Shown: piece by piece, positions 1-8,542 of the stretch
How positions within the stretch are numbered: position 1 is the stretch's first letter
How the letters are laid out: each line of letters opens with the position of its first letter
Assembly (NCBI RefSeq): GCF_963677315.1
Contig: NZ_OY781939.1
Coordinates: 1,922,001-1,986,000, forward strand
Length of the DNA: 64,000 bases
Source of the DNA: an uncultured Sphaerochaeta sp.
GTDB taxonomy: Bacteria; Spirochaetota; Spirochaetia; Sphaerochaetales; Sphaerochaetaceae
Reading direction: 5' to 3'
Program-made: the position numbers and the translations under genes
The notes under the pieces: generated by a model
Database searches by the model: none
What the model saw: the letters and a program-made list of their open reading frames with translations, nothing else
What the model was told of the DNA's origin: nothing

Positions 1-196
1 CGCTATACAGCGGCTGACCTCCTGAGAGTGGGTCGACAATAGCTAGTCGTTCATGACTGATGATGGCCTTCTCCCCTTCATACACCCCCGACCAATCGGG
101 ACCACGGTGACGAATCTTCCCTGACATGGAAAGAATCTGGGAACGAAAGGCCTTTGCGCTGCGCTGGATGTCAAACATTCCTACAAATCCACACAT
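1..196 (-). CDS. asnB: Asparagine synthetase B, glutamine-hydrolysing (N-terminal part, runs off the window)
   Basis: Asparagine synthetase B makes asparagine from aspartate, ATP and glutamine in the cytosol. Only the first 65 codons are inside the window. The protein starts MCGFVGMF, so Cys2 is in place as the class II amidotransferase nucleophile after removal of Met1. RHRGPDWSG at about residues 29-37 and SHERLAIVDP at about residues 49-58 are the conserved glutaminase-domain motifs. The start is set by a GGAGG sequence about 5 bases upstream (near 202-206). The C-terminal synthetase domain is not visible. The gene lies downstream of argD on the same strand but has its own leader containing a terminator-like hairpin (214-256). 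GlmS or PurF are less likely, because the RHRGPD and SHERLAIVD motifs are typical of AsnB. Confidence 0.93.
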   Translation of the reverse strand, partial: MCGFVGMFDIQRSAKAFRSQILSMSGKIRHRGPDWSGVYEGEKAIISHERLAIVDPLSGGQPLYS

Positions 197-213
197 CGTA
201 TACCTCCAAACGT

Positions 214-256
214 AAAAAAGACGCTCCTTGCCCAGTACTTGGGTAGGAACGTCTTT
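214..256 (-). terminator. Intrinsic terminator in the asnB leader (also ends the arg operon)
   Basis: On the minus strand, arm 256-240 pairs with arm 234-217 through 7 uninterrupted outer pairs (AAAGACG with CGTCTTT) and further inner pairs. Six T residues follow at 219-214. The ribosome-binding site of asnB begins only a few bases later, so transcripts entering from argD or from the proposed promoter at 269-297 must pass this element before translating asnB. Confidence 0.8.
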
Positions 257-260
257 GTTC
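247..260 (-). promoter_or_regulatory. AAAGAC hexaloop hairpin, candidate ANTAR-binding antiterminator (asnB)
   Basis: On the minus strand GAAC-AAAGAC-GTTC forms a 4-bp stem with a six-base loop carrying A at position 1 and G at position 4, the pattern known for ANTAR targets. The loop and 3' arm are also the 5' arm of the terminator at 214-256, so the two folds are mutually exclusive. Equivalent hairpins sit at 11856-11869 and 13724-13739. Confidence 0.6.
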
Positions 261-268
261 TTGGAAGG

Positions 269-297
269 ATACTACCTGCTCTTTTACAAAGTTGCAA
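269..297 (-). promoter_or_regulatory. Putative asnB promoter inside the end of argD
   Basis: On the minus strand TTGCAA (297-292), a 17-base spacer and TAGTAT (274-269) fit a sigma-70 promoter. Predicted transcription would start near 262, immediately before the hexaloop hairpin. The -35 box lies in the last codons of argD. Confidence 0.45.
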
Positions 298-1477
298 GTG
301 CCTCATCCACTACAGAGAGTGCAGCATCGATATCTTTTTCCTCAACAACCAAGGGGGGAACAAAGCGCAGTACGTCGCTTCCAGCGCTTGCCACCAACAC
401 ACCCTTGGCAAAACAGGCATCCACGACCTGCCGGGGAGGAACGGTAAGCACCAATCCATTAATAAGACCCTTTCCCCTGACAGAAACGCAAAGGTCGGGA
501 TAGCGAACCACCAATTGAGAGAGTTTCTCCCTCAGGTACTCCCCCATCTCCTGGACATGGGAAGTGAAGGCTGGATCGCTGAGACGACGGACCATCTCTC
601 TCACTGCGGCCATTGCCAAGGCATTGCCTCCGAAAGTGGAAGCATGATCTCCGGGAGTGAAGATATGACTTGCCTTCCCCGTGGTGAGCATCGCCCCGCA
701 AGGAACACCACCAGCGAGAGCCTTTGCAGAGGTAAGTACATCGGGTTTCACGTCATAGACCTGATACGCGAAAGGCTTTCCACTGCGGCCCATTCCACAC
801 TGTACCTCATCATAGATGAGTAGAAGATTGTGCTCATCACAGAGAGAGCGTAGTCCCTGCAGGAAGGCTGGGTCAGCTGGAACGATACCTCCCTCCCCTT
901 GGATAGGCTCCACGATAATTGCACAGGTTTTGTCTGTAATGAGCGCTTTCACGCTCTCCAGGTTGTTGAACTCTGCATAGCTGAATCCCTGGGGAAGCGG
1001 TGCAAAGTTCTTATGGTACTTCTTCTGCCCTGTTGCAGTAATAGCACCGTAGGTCCTCCCATGGAATGAATGCACCATGGAGATGATTTCGCTACGAGGG
1101 GTCTCACTCTGGTGCCCGAATTTCCTGGCAAGCTTGAGGGAAGCCTCTGTGGCTTCCGCCCCACTATTGCAGAAGAATACCCGCTCCATTCCGGCAAGCG
1201 AGCAAAGTTCCTTTGCCGCTTCCACCCCTACCTTGTTGTAGTAGAGGTTGGAACAGTGCAGGAGTCCCTCACTAACAACCTTGTTGATCGCCTCCGATAA
1301 ACCGGGGTCTCCGTAGCCAAGGGCATTGACGGCAATGCCGCCGACAAAGTCGAGGTAGCGCTTTCCTTCCTCATCGATGAGGTACATACCTTCTCCACCG
1401 GCAAACACCACGGGTACTTGGCTGTAGGTATCCAACAGGTACTGCTTGCCTGTCTGTATTGTTTCTTGCATGCTCAT
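284..1477 (-). CDS. argD: Acetylornithine aminotransferase
   Basis: This 397-residue class III PLP aminotransferase converts N-acetylglutamate semialdehyde to N-acetylornithine with glutamate as amino donor, in cytosolic arginine biosynthesis. The sequence shows FVGGIAVNALGYG near residue 44, CNSGAEATEAS near 103, the Asp-containing LIYDEVQCGMGR and the PLP lysine in LTSAKALAGG near residue 250. Length is normal for the family. The first ATG is preferred because GGAGG lies 7 bases upstream. It overlaps the argB stop by 4 bases, so it is translationally coupled as the last gene of argC-J-B-D. Ornithine or succinylornithine aminotransferases are relatives, but the operon fixes the role. Confidence 0.95.
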   Translation of the reverse strand: MSMQETIQTGKQYLLDTYSQVPVVFAGGEGMYLIDEEGKRYLDFVGGIAVNALGYGDPGLSEAINKVVSEGLLHCSNLYYNKVGVEAAKELCSLAGMERVFFCNSGAEATEASLKLARKFGHQSETPRSEIISMVHSFHGRTYGAITATGQKKYHKNFAPLPQGFSYAEFNNLESVKALITDKTCAIIVEPIQGEGGIVPADPAFLQGLRSLCDEHNLLLIYDEVQCGMGRSGKPFAYQVYDVKPDVLTSAKALAGGVPCGAMLTTGKASHIFTPGDHASTFGGNALAMAAVREMVRRLSDPAFTSHVQEMGEYLREKLSQLVVRYPDLCVSVRGKGLINGLVLTVPPRQVVDACFAKGVLVASAGSDVLRFVPPLVVEEKDIDAALSVVDEALATL

Positions 1478-2361
1478 GAGCGTTCCTCCTTGGTGACCAT
1501 GGTCCCGATTCCCCGTGTGGTGAATATCTCAAGCAGGATGGCGTGGGGAACCCTGCCATCAAGTACGTGAACACTACTCACCCCTTTCTCCAATCCATCA
1601 AGACAACACTGCACCTTGGGGATCATACCACCATTGATCGTACCATCCTGTATGTACTCTTCAGCTTGTCTTGTACTCAATGTGCGAATGATGGAGGAGG
1701 GATCATCCTTGTCCTTGAGAATACCTTCCACATCGGTGAGGAATACCAACTTCTGCGCAGCGAGGGAACCTGCAACGGCACTTGCCGCATAATCGGCATT
1801 GATATTGTAGGTATTACCTTCCTCATCAACCCCAACCGGGGAGACAACCGGTACGAAATTGTTGGAAAGCAGGGTCTCAAGGAGACTGGTGTCTACCTTC
1901 TCCACATGGCCAACATACCCAAGATCTCGCCCCTTATCATCCAATTTTTTTGAACAGAGCAGGGTTCTTCCATCCTTTCCACTGATGCCAACGGCACTGA
2001 TGCCTACTTGCTCCAGCTCACTGACCAAGCTCTTGCCAATGGATCCGCTGAGCACCATCTCAGCTACCTGTGCTGTCTCAGCATCGGTTACACGCAGTCC
2101 ATCAAGGAACTCGCTCTTCTTACCCAGACGGTCGAGCAGGCTGGTAATCTCCTTGCCCCCACCGTGGATGACCACAGGTTTCAAACCGATGTACTTGAGC
2201 ATCGCAATATCTTGGATAACCGACTTCTTCAGTTGCTCATCAACCATGGCAGAACCACCATATTTGACCACGACAATACTGCCGGCGAATGTCCTGATGT
2301 AGGGAATCGCCTCGATAAGCACCTCAGCCTTGAGGATCTCGTTTGCCATCCTGTGTTTCAT
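1474..2361 (-). CDS. argB: Acetylglutamate kinase
   Basis: ArgB phosphorylates N-acetylglutamate with ATP, the second step of the acetylated arginine pathway. The amino-acid-kinase fold is shown by VVKYGGSAM near residues 32-40 (ATP-binding Lys and GG loop), VIHGGGKEI near 63-71 and the late segment INGGMIPKV. At 295 residues it is the usual length. It overlaps argJ by one base (TGATG) and argD by 4 bases, implying coupled translation. The start is uncertain between the ATG at 2361 and a second ATG at 2349; neither has a strong ribosome-binding site. An arginine-sensitive form would carry an N-terminal helix; the extra N-terminal residues seen here would allow it, but this is not proven. Confidence 0.95.
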   Translation of the reverse strand: MKHRMANEILKAEVLIEAIPYIRTFAGSIVVVKYGGSAMVDEQLKKSVIQDIAMLKYIGLKPVVIHGGGKEITSLLDRLGKKSEFLDGLRVTDAETAQVAEMVLSGSIGKSLVSELEQVGISAVGISGKDGRTLLCSKKLDDKGRDLGYVGHVEKVDTSLLETLLSNNFVPVVSPVGVDEEGNTYNINADYAASAVAGSLAAQKLVFLTDVEGILKDKDDPSSIIRTLSTRQAEEYIQDGTINGGMIPKVQCCLDGLEKGVSSVHVLDGRVPHAILLEIFTTRGIGTMVTKEERS

Positions 2362-3581
2362 CAGCTTCTATAATCTCCATTGATCCGAACATACTCATAG
2401 GAAAGATCACAGCCCCAAGCAGTGCCTTCCCCCTCTCCATCTGTCAAGGTTGCAAGTGTCTGCACATCCCTCTCCATCAGGATTCCCTTTGCTGTGTGCT
2501 CATCAAAGGCCAGGGGAGTCCCTGCTGAGACCACCTGTATCGTCCCCTTGGAAGAGGAAAAAAAGAGGTCAACAGCATATGGATTGAAATCAGCTCCACT
2601 ATACCCCATAGCACAGAGAATTCGTCCCCAGTTTGCATCACTGCCAAAGAAGGCCGTTTTGACCAGATTGCTGCTGATGATCGAACGAGCAAGAATCTGG
2701 GCTGTTTCCTTGTCCTTTGCTCCCTTAACCGTTACCTCGAGGAACTTTCCAGCCCCTTCCCCATCACGAACAATTGCCTTTGCAAGTTCCTTATGCACAT
2801 ACAGGAAGGCTTCGGTAAAGGCCTCCCACTCGCCGTGGGATGGAGAGAGGGTGCTACACCCACTCTTTCCATTGGCAAGCACCAGTACAGTATCATTGGT
2901 AGAGGTATCCCCATCCACACTGATCATATTGTAGGTATCTCGGATGGAGGAACCAAGCAACTCCTGGAGAACTGCCTTGTCAATGGTTGCATCAGTGGTA
3001 ATAAAGCTGAGCATGGTGGCCATGTTGGGATGAATCATCCCCGAGCCTTTTGCCATACCGCCGATGGTAACCTGCTTCCCATCAATCTCAAGCGAGACTG
3101 CAACTTCCTTGGTGAAGGTATCGGTGGTAAGTATTGCAGTTGCCGCCTCACTAGCACCCGATCTCGAGGCATCGAGAACCTTTGCACAATCATCAATTCC
3201 GGCAACAATCTTATCCATGGGCAAGGGAAGCCCGATAACACCGGTGGAACATACCAATACCTCCTCAGGTTGCAAACCCAAGGTCTTCGCCGTATGCACG
3301 GCCATGGCATGGGCATCCTTCTCTCCTTGCTCTGCAGTACATGCATTGGCATTTCCACTATTGATCACAATAGCTTGTGCCTGGAGGGAAGATGAGACCA
3401 GCTTCTGGTCCCAGAGAACCGGGGCTGCTTTCACCAAGTTGGTGGTAAAAGATCCTGCAAAACTACAGGGAACCTCACTGTATACCAAGGCAAGGTCTTT
3501 TTTGCGTTTCTTGACACCGCAGGCTACACCATTGGCTGAAAATCCAGAGGCAGCAGTAACGCCACCGTCTACTATTTGCAT
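2361..3581 (-). CDS. argJ: Bifunctional glutamate N-acetyltransferase / amino-acid acetyltransferase
   Basis: ArgJ transfers the acetyl group from N-acetylornithine to glutamate, recycling acetate in arginine synthesis, and may also use acetyl-CoA. The 406-residue precursor contains HPNMATMLSF, where self-cleavage before the Thr of ATM gives alpha and beta chains and frees the catalytic Thr. Other family marks are KGSGMIHPN just before it and SSNLVKTAFFG in the C-terminal half. The start is placed at ATG 3581 because AAGGAGG lies 8 bases upstream; a GTG one codon earlier is also possible. With argJ present a separate argE deacetylase is not needed. It follows argC with a 13-base gap. Confidence 0.95.
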   Translation of the reverse strand: MQIVDGGVTAASGFSANGVACGVKKRKKDLALVYSEVPCSFAGSFTTNLVKAAPVLWDQKLVSSSLQAQAIVINSGNANACTAEQGEKDAHAMAVHTAKTLGLQPEEVLVCSTGVIGLPLPMDKIVAGIDDCAKVLDASRSGASEAATAILTTDTFTKEVAVSLEIDGKQVTIGGMAKGSGMIHPNMATMLSFITTDATIDKAVLQELLGSSIRDTYNMISVDGDTSTNDTVLVLANGKSGCSTLSPSHGEWEAFTEAFLYVHKELAKAIVRDGEGAGKFLEVTVKGAKDKETAQILARSIISSNLVKTAFFGSDANWGRILCAMGYSGADFNPYAVDLFFSSSKGTIQVVSAGTPLAFDEHTAKGILMERDVQTLATLTDGEGEGTAWGCDLSYEYVRINGDYRS

Positions 3582-3594
3582 CACATGTTCCTCC

Positions 3595-4635
3595 TTACAG
3601 GGGGCTGGCAACCGTGGAGGCAAGAGCTGTCTCTTCACCCAGGTTGCACCGGATATTCATATTCTGCACGGCTTGGCCGGCAGCTCCTTTGACCAGGTTA
3701 TCGATCGCTCCGATTGCAATAACACGCTTGGTTCTCTCATCAACCTTCCAGCCGATGGCACACATGTTAGTATTCTTCACAAATCGGGTCTCAGGAAGAG
3801 ATGATCCCATCAAACGAATAAACCTCTCGTCAGCGTACCACTTCTGGTATGCCGAGGTTACCTCTGCTTCACTGACCCCATCCTTCAGGTTGGCATAGCA
3901 GGTAGAGAGAATCCCACGGTGCATGGGAACCAGATGAGGAGTGAATTGCACCATAAGCTCACTACCGCTCAGCTCGCTCAACTCCTGTTCAATCTCCGGG
4001 GTATGGCGGTGATTCGTCACCCCGTATGCCTTGTATGACTCGTTGACCTCACAAAAGAGTGAGCCAAGCTTCTCAGAGCGACCGGCACCACTGACACCAC
4101 TGGCGCTGTCAATGATCAGGGAAGCTGGATCAACCAGCTTTTCAGCTACCAAGGGAGCCAAGGTGAGAATACTGCAGGTGGTATAGCAACCAGGATTGGC
4201 GATCAGATTTGCTGTTTCAATGCGCTCACGATGCAGTTCGCACAGTCCATAGACAGCCTCACTGAGCAAATCCTTGCTCCCGTGATTAGTCTTGTACCAG
4301 GATTCATAGACACTGCTGTCATTGAGTCGATAATCGGCTCCGAGGTCGATGATGATACAACGCTCCAGTATTTCCCGGTTTACCTTATGACTCGCCATCC
4401 CGTGGGGAAGGGCAAGGAACAGGACAGAGCACCGCTTGCTCGCTTCCTCAATATCTTCCTCTTCCAGGACCAGGTCACACCCTCCCTCAAGAGAGGGATA
4501 TATCTCACTGAAACGCTTTCCGCTGTAGGAGTGTGAGGCAAGGTAGGTAATCTCCACAGACGGATGATGTACCAGAAGGGCAACCAATTGTGACCCTGCA
4601 TAGCCTGTAGCACCAATGACTCCAACTTGTAGCAT
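3595..4635 (-). CDS. argC: N-acetyl-gamma-glutamyl-phosphate reductase
   Basis: ArgC reduces N-acetylglutamyl phosphate to the semialdehyde with NADPH. The 346-residue protein begins MLQVGVIGATGYAG, a Rossmann glycine loop, and carries the catalytic cysteine in NPGCYTTCS near residue 150. GVTNHRHTPEIEQEL in the C-terminal half is characteristic. The ATG at 4635 is preferred over an upstream frame extension because GGAGG sits 5 bases before it. This is the first gene of the arginine operon, with a promoter at 4666-4693. Confidence 0.95.
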   Translation of the reverse strand: MLQVGVIGATGYAGSQLVALLVHHPSVEITYLASHSYSGKRFSEIYPSLEGGCDLVLEEEDIEEASKRCSVLFLALPHGMASHKVNREILERCIIIDLGADYRLNDSSVYESWYKTNHGSKDLLSEAVYGLCELHRERIETANLIANPGCYTTCSILTLAPLVAEKLVDPASLIIDSASGVSGAGRSEKLGSLFCEVNESYKAYGVTNHRHTPEIEQELSELSGSELMVQFTPHLVPMHRGILSTCYANLKDGVSEAEVTSAYQKWYADERFIRLMGSSLPETRFVKNTNMCAIGWKVDERTKRVIAIGAIDNLVKGAAGQAVQNMNIRCNLGEETALASTVASPL

Positions 4636-4665
4636 ACGTTCCTCCAAAAACTCGATATTAGTATA

Positions 4666-4693
4666 ATTATACAAAAATATTCGATTTTGACCA
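4666..4693 (-). promoter_or_regulatory. Promoter of the argCJBD operon
   Basis: On the minus strand TGGTCA (4693-4688), a 16-base spacer and a perfect TATAAT (4671-4666) fit a sigma-70 promoter. The -10 box sits in a 12-base perfect palindrome, GTATAATTATAC. I see no convincing ArgR box, though the AT-rich stretch upstream could hide a weak one. Confidence 0.55.
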
Positions 4694-4732
4694 GACTCTT
4701 TGCATATATTTTCACAAATTTATGTATAAATA

Positions 4733-5419
4733 TTAATTAAACCAATACACCAGCTCAGAAGAAAACACCAATCCAAGCTTATTTTGGAGAGACAGAGAGG
4801 CTTTATTTGCCACCTCAACGTGGCAATATGGGGTAGTTCCTTGAGCGATCAACCTATTGATATATGCTCTCTCCAATGCCTCCCCCACATGCCTCCTCCG
4901 GTACTGGGGCAACACTTCCAAGAGACCCATCGCACATTCGACATGCCTGCCCATGAACCCAGCTAGATTGCCATCGACCTCTGCAGCAATCATGACCCCT
5001 GCCTCATATCGTTCACGGATATACGCTTCATCGCCATGTTTGTAGTGATGCAACACCACAGGAAGGTCTTTCTCCTCAAGAGGGCGGATACGGATAGAGT
5101 CATTTTCAGCAAGTGGTTGTGCCAAAAGATACACAGCTTGGACACACTCCAGGGAGACAGTAAGACCTCTCTTCTTAAGTGCAGGAACAATTGGTCCGGT
5201 ATGCACTGAGATGGGGTCCTTGCAATGAGAGAGCTCGTCAGCAAAGGTATCTGCCGCAGCTGGGTTGAATAACGCCACCGCATAGGTTGCATCCTGAACA
5301 TGGAGCAATATGCCATCTTCATCTGCAATGAGGACTTCTGCTATCCCTTCTTCCAATGGTTCGATCAAATCGATATAGGTAGTGCTCCCCTTCATGGAGA
5401 GTGTCTTGATTACATCCAT
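4733..5419 (-). CDS. GNAT family N-acetyltransferase
   Basis: The C-terminal half (about residues 105-228) is a GCN5-related acetyltransferase: IRIRPLEEKDLPVV starts the fold, VLPQYRRRHVGEALE near residues 165-180 is the acetyl-CoA pyrophosphate loop, and VEVANKASLSLQNKLGLVF is the usual motif B region. The N-terminal 100 residues resemble no domain I can name. The acceptor substrate cannot be told from sequence. It is the last gene of a three-gene run (5818-6471, 5450-5821, then this), 30 bases behind its neighbour. The start codon has only a weak ribosome-binding site. Confidence 0.8.
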   Translation of the reverse strand: MDVIKTLSMKGSTTYIDLIEPLEEGIAEVLIADEDGILLHVQDATYAVALFNPAAADTFADELSHCKDPISVHTGPIVPALKKRGLTVSLECVQAVYLLAQPLAENDSIRIRPLEEKDLPVVLHHYKHGDEAYIRERYEAGVMIAAEVDGNLAGFMGRHVECAMGLLEVLPQYRRRHVGEALERAYINRLIAQGTTPYCHVEVANKASLSLQNKLGLVFSSELVYWFN

Positions 5420-5449
5420 AGCCTACTGTAACGCAAGATGGCGCCGCTG

Positions 5450-5821
5450 TCAGTGTCGCAGGCTGTTGATTCCATGAAATGCCAATCCTATGAGACTAAG
5501 ATTATAGAGAATCAGGATGAACCCAGCAAAAAGGGGACTCGGATCACTGAGTACCATCAGGATAAAGAGCGTAACAAGCATCAAAGGAAGGAAGATGAAC
5601 AACAACATTGCAGGAATCCTTCTTGCCATGGTTCCGATGGTAAGGGAGAGGGCCCCAACACAGGCAACCAAACCAAGCTCGGCGGTAAGCAGGTAATCAA
5701 AGAGGAACTCCCCGGAAGCAAGCAAGAAAAACACAGCAAGCAATACCGGGGAAAGAAGCAACACCAGAAGTATTGCAGTCCCCACGACCATCAAGATTGC
5801 ACTGGGTGAGCGTTCTCTCAT
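5450..5821 (-). CDS. Small four-helix membrane protein, unknown function
   Basis: This 123-residue protein is almost entirely hydrophobic, with four predicted transmembrane segments at about residues 8-33, 41-63, 70-92 and 98-117, separated by short polar turns. I do not recognise a family. It overlaps the upstream kinase-like gene by 4 bases (ATGA), so the two are probably translated together. Its charge pattern, with Arg near the start and in the MARR turn, fits a plain inner-membrane protein. Confidence 0.6.
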   Translation of the reverse strand: MRERSPSAILMVVGTAILLVLLLSPVLLAVFFLLASGEFLFDYLLTAELGLVACVGALSLTIGTMARRIPAMLLFIFLPLMLVTLFILMVLSDPSPLFAGFILILYNLSLIGLAFHGINSLRH

Positions 5822-6471
5822 CTTGCCTCTCTGCCAAGCATCTTCTCAACAAGTTTGAGCAGTACATCGTCAACCACAAGATCTGCTCGGCTGGTTTTGG
5901 CATCTATTCGTGGCCGTTTCATCAATTGCTGATAGGCATCAGCAATCCAAAGCGTCGCTGTCTCCGGTGGAACAATACCGGTATCAAGGACCAAATCAAA
6001 GAGAGAGGCATCTCGTTGGTTATACTGCAGGTCGGACTGGACAAAGGATGTCCTCACCAGCTCCTGGTCAATAAGTGCTTTCCTTGCCTGCTCTTCAGTT
6101 CCACCCCGCTCTTTTTGTTTTCTCTGGACCCTCACCTCAAGCGGAGCCTTGATCCGTACATTCAGGACGTCAGTATAGCCTTGCAGGAGACCAAACCCTC
6201 CTCGCCCCAACATGACAACATTGCCAACCTTGGCAAATGCACGCATGACCGCAAGGAGAAAATCCACAGTTCGATACCGGTGTTGGTCAAATCGTTCCCA
6301 GAATGTGGGCAGACTGTCATAGACTTCGTCAAACCCACTGAAGCCATACTCATGCATGACTTTCTCAATATCTTGCTTGTCCACGAAGGAAAGCCCCAGT
6401 TGCTCGGCCACTTGCTTGGCGATGAAGGTTCCTTCACTGCCAATCTGACGGGAAATAGTAATGACTCCCAT
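5818..6471 (-). CDS. Cytidylate kinase-like family protein
   Basis: The 217-residue protein starts MGVITISRQIGSEG, the variant P-loop typical of the cytidylate-kinase-2 family (Pfam Cytidylate_kin_2). Further along are VMLGRGGFGLLQ and VQRKQKERG, where the Arg residues probably contact phosphate. These proteins have a nucleoside-monophosphate-kinase fold, but their substrate is not established, and true Cmk is usually a different gene. ATG 6471 is chosen because GGAGG lies 5 bases upstream, eight codons inside the longest frame. It overlaps the following membrane protein gene. Confidence 0.82.
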   Translation of the reverse strand: MGVITISRQIGSEGTFIAKQVAEQLGLSFVDKQDIEKVMHEYGFSGFDEVYDSLPTFWERFDQHRYRTVDFLLAVMRAFAKVGNVVMLGRGGFGLLQGYTDVLNVRIKAPLEVRVQRKQKERGGTEEQARKALIDQELVRTSFVQSDLQYNQRDASLFDLVLDTGIVPPETATLWIADAYQQLMKRPRIDAKTSRADLVVDDVLLKLVEKMLGREAR

Positions 6472-6532
6472 AGGCACCTCCTCTGGTAATTTCATGGTAA
6501 GTCAGTACCTTTGTGCTGTCAAGGAATGGCCC

Positions 6533-8542
6533 TTAGAGCTGGTCATAGGAGAGGGCAAGTACCTGTTCTATAAAGAGTTTAGCGAGCAACGGATCAAACT
6601 GGGTGCCAGCGCATCTTTTGATCTCCTTTGCCGCTTCACCCGCGGAGACTGCCTTACGATAGGTCCTCTCACTGGTCATCGCATCAAAGGCATCGGCGAT
6701 CGCAATCATCCTGGATTGCAAGGGAATTGACTCCCCACGTAGGGCTTTGGGATAGCCCGTTCCATCGAAGTGCTCATGATGGGCAAGTACATAGGGCGCC
6801 AATGCCTGCATATCCTCTACTGAGCTGAGTATACGAAAGCCGATCTCGGCATGTCGTTTCATCTCCTCCCATTCCAGAGGGGACAACTTTCCATCCTTGT
6901 TGAGTATATTCTCAGCAATAGCGATTTTACCGATATCATGCAAAAGGCCTACCATTCGTAACTCATTACACGATCGCTCACTGAGACCAAAGGATCTTCC
7001 CAACTGTTCACTGAGTTCACTGACTCGTCTTGAGTGGGCCTCTTCCCGTTTATTTTTCTCATGGAGGGTGTTGATGATGGCATAGACAGCTTTTCCCTGC
7101 ATCTGGGGACTATCGAGCAATTTCTGGGTGGCTAGGTGTTTCTCAGCCAACTTCACAGCCTCATTCAGGTCAAACGAGGCATCCTCCACGACATAGAGCC
7201 CAAAACTGATCGAGGGAGCAACAGCATCCATTACCCTGAATGTTGATACTCTCTCTGCCACCTCCTCGAGACAGGGCTCACACTCCTTTGCAGTATATCC
7301 AGGCAGTAAAAGTGCAAACTCATCGCCCCCTACCCTGAAAAGGGTTGAACAATCAGGGAAGGTTTCCCGCAAAAGGGTAGCGACCTGTTTCAGGATTCTA
7401 TTTCCTTGCTCCCGCCCGAAGGCCTCGTTGATGATCCTGAGACGATTCATATCAGCAAATACCACACTCAAAGGGAGATTCCCCTCTAGGGACATATTGC
7501 TGATAATCCGCTCGAACTCCATCCGGTCATATAAATCGGTGAGCGCATCATGGGTAGAGGCATAAAGAATCCGCTTCTCAGCAAGCTTTCGCTTGGTGAT
7601 ATCGACAGTCATGCAGAGACTGCTTAAATCTACGAGGTTCTCTTCAGAAAACACACAAAGGGATAGATTGGCCCAGATGGTTGATCCATCCTTCTTCAGG
7701 AAGCGCTTATCGAAGGTAAAGGAATCCTCTTCCCCACTGAACATCTTTCTTGTAACTTGATTACTCATCTCCACATCCTCAGGATGTGAGAATTCTGCCC
7801 ACGTATGGCCAAGCATCTCCTCTCTGGTATATCCCAAGATATCCAAATAACTCTGGTTGATTCTCTGAATCTCGCCGGTCCTCAGGTTGGTGAGAGACAT
7901 CCCAATCGGTGCTTTTTCGAATATTGTCTTGAACTGCTGTTCGCTTTTTTTCAAGGCAGCAATATCGGCCAAACGATAAGCCTGACTAAAGAGAAGAAGA
8001 CAGAGCAAGTACGTTCCTACTGGATAGAACACCAGGATTGGGAAAGTCATCACAGAAAATACATGAATCCTTACTGAAGAGGGCATAAGCAACATACACA
8101 GCAGCATGATTGCATGGTCAACCAAACCAACAAGATAAAATTCTATATTGATATGGCGCCGTCTCTCCAACACAATTTGATAGCGATAGTGATGCCAGAG
8201 GACGCCGACCATTGTACTTGTAATGATGGTAGCCAACCCAGCATAGAGGCCAACCCCACCCTTCAAGATTCTGAAAACGGCTATCATACCACTTCCGATA
8301 AGCGTCGGTGTCAATCCAAAAACCATACCGGAGACAACGATAAGGATGGATCTTGAGTCGAACACAACACCTTCCTCGAGAATGAACGGGTTAAGCATCA
8401 CCAAGATGCCCACCACACCGATAACAATCCCGACCAAGATATGATAGGAATAGAGTTTTCTTGGGTTCTTGAATGGATAGGTAGTGAAAAAGACACTGAG
8501 GGTTAAGAGCATGGCAATGTTGAATAATACATTAACCATCAT
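6533..8542 (-). CDS. Membrane sensor with PAS, GGDEF and HD-GYP domains
   Basis: This 669-residue inner-membrane signalling protein begins with about six hydrophobic helices (residues 1-195) of the 5TM-5TMR_LYT type, then a PAS domain (about 205-335). A GGDEF domain (about 345-495) has RVGGDEFALLLPG intact, and a C-terminal HD-GYP domain (about 510-669) has HDIGKIAI and HHEHFDGTGYP. The HD-GYP part is predicted to hydrolyse cyclic-di-GMP; the intact GGDEF could make it or bind GTP as a regulator. The start is placed at ATG 8542, overlapping the upstream GGDEF gene by 4 bases. Which activity dominates cannot be told from sequence. Confidence 0.9.
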   Translation of the reverse strand: MMVNVLFNIAMLLTLSVFFTTYPFKNPRKLYSYHILVGIVIGVVGILVMLNPFILEEGVVFDSRSILIVVSGMVFGLTPTLIGSGMIAVFRILKGGVGLYAGLATIITSTMVGVLWHHYRYQIVLERRRHINIEFYLVGLVDHAIMLLCMLLMPSSVRIHVFSVMTFPILVFYPVGTYLLCLLLFSQAYRLADIAALKKSEQQFKTIFEKAPIGMSLTNLRTGEIQRINQSYLDILGYTREEMLGHTWAEFSHPEDVEMSNQVTRKMFSGEEDSFTFDKRFLKKDGSTIWANLSLCVFSEENLVDLSSLCMTVDITKRKLAEKRILYASTHDALTDLYDRMEFERIISNMSLEGNLPLSVVFADMNRLRIINEAFGREQGNRILKQVATLLRETFPDCSTLFRVGGDEFALLLPGYTAKECEPCLEEVAERVSTFRVMDAVAPSISFGLYVVEDASFDLNEAVKLAEKHLATQKLLDSPQMQGKAVYAIINTLHEKNKREEAHSRRVSELSEQLGRSFGLSERSCNELRMVGLLHDIGKIAIAENILNKDGKLSPLEWEEMKRHAEIGFRILSSVEDMQALAPYVLAHHEHFDGTGYPKALRGESIPLQSRMIAIADAFDAMTSERTYRKAVSAGEAAKEIKRCAGTQFDPLLAKLFIEQVLALSYDQL

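Noticed and set aside
4680..4745. ArgR (ARG box) operator upstream of argC
   Set aside because: AT-rich stretches resemble half-boxes, but no copy matches the TGAAT/ATTCA pattern well enough.
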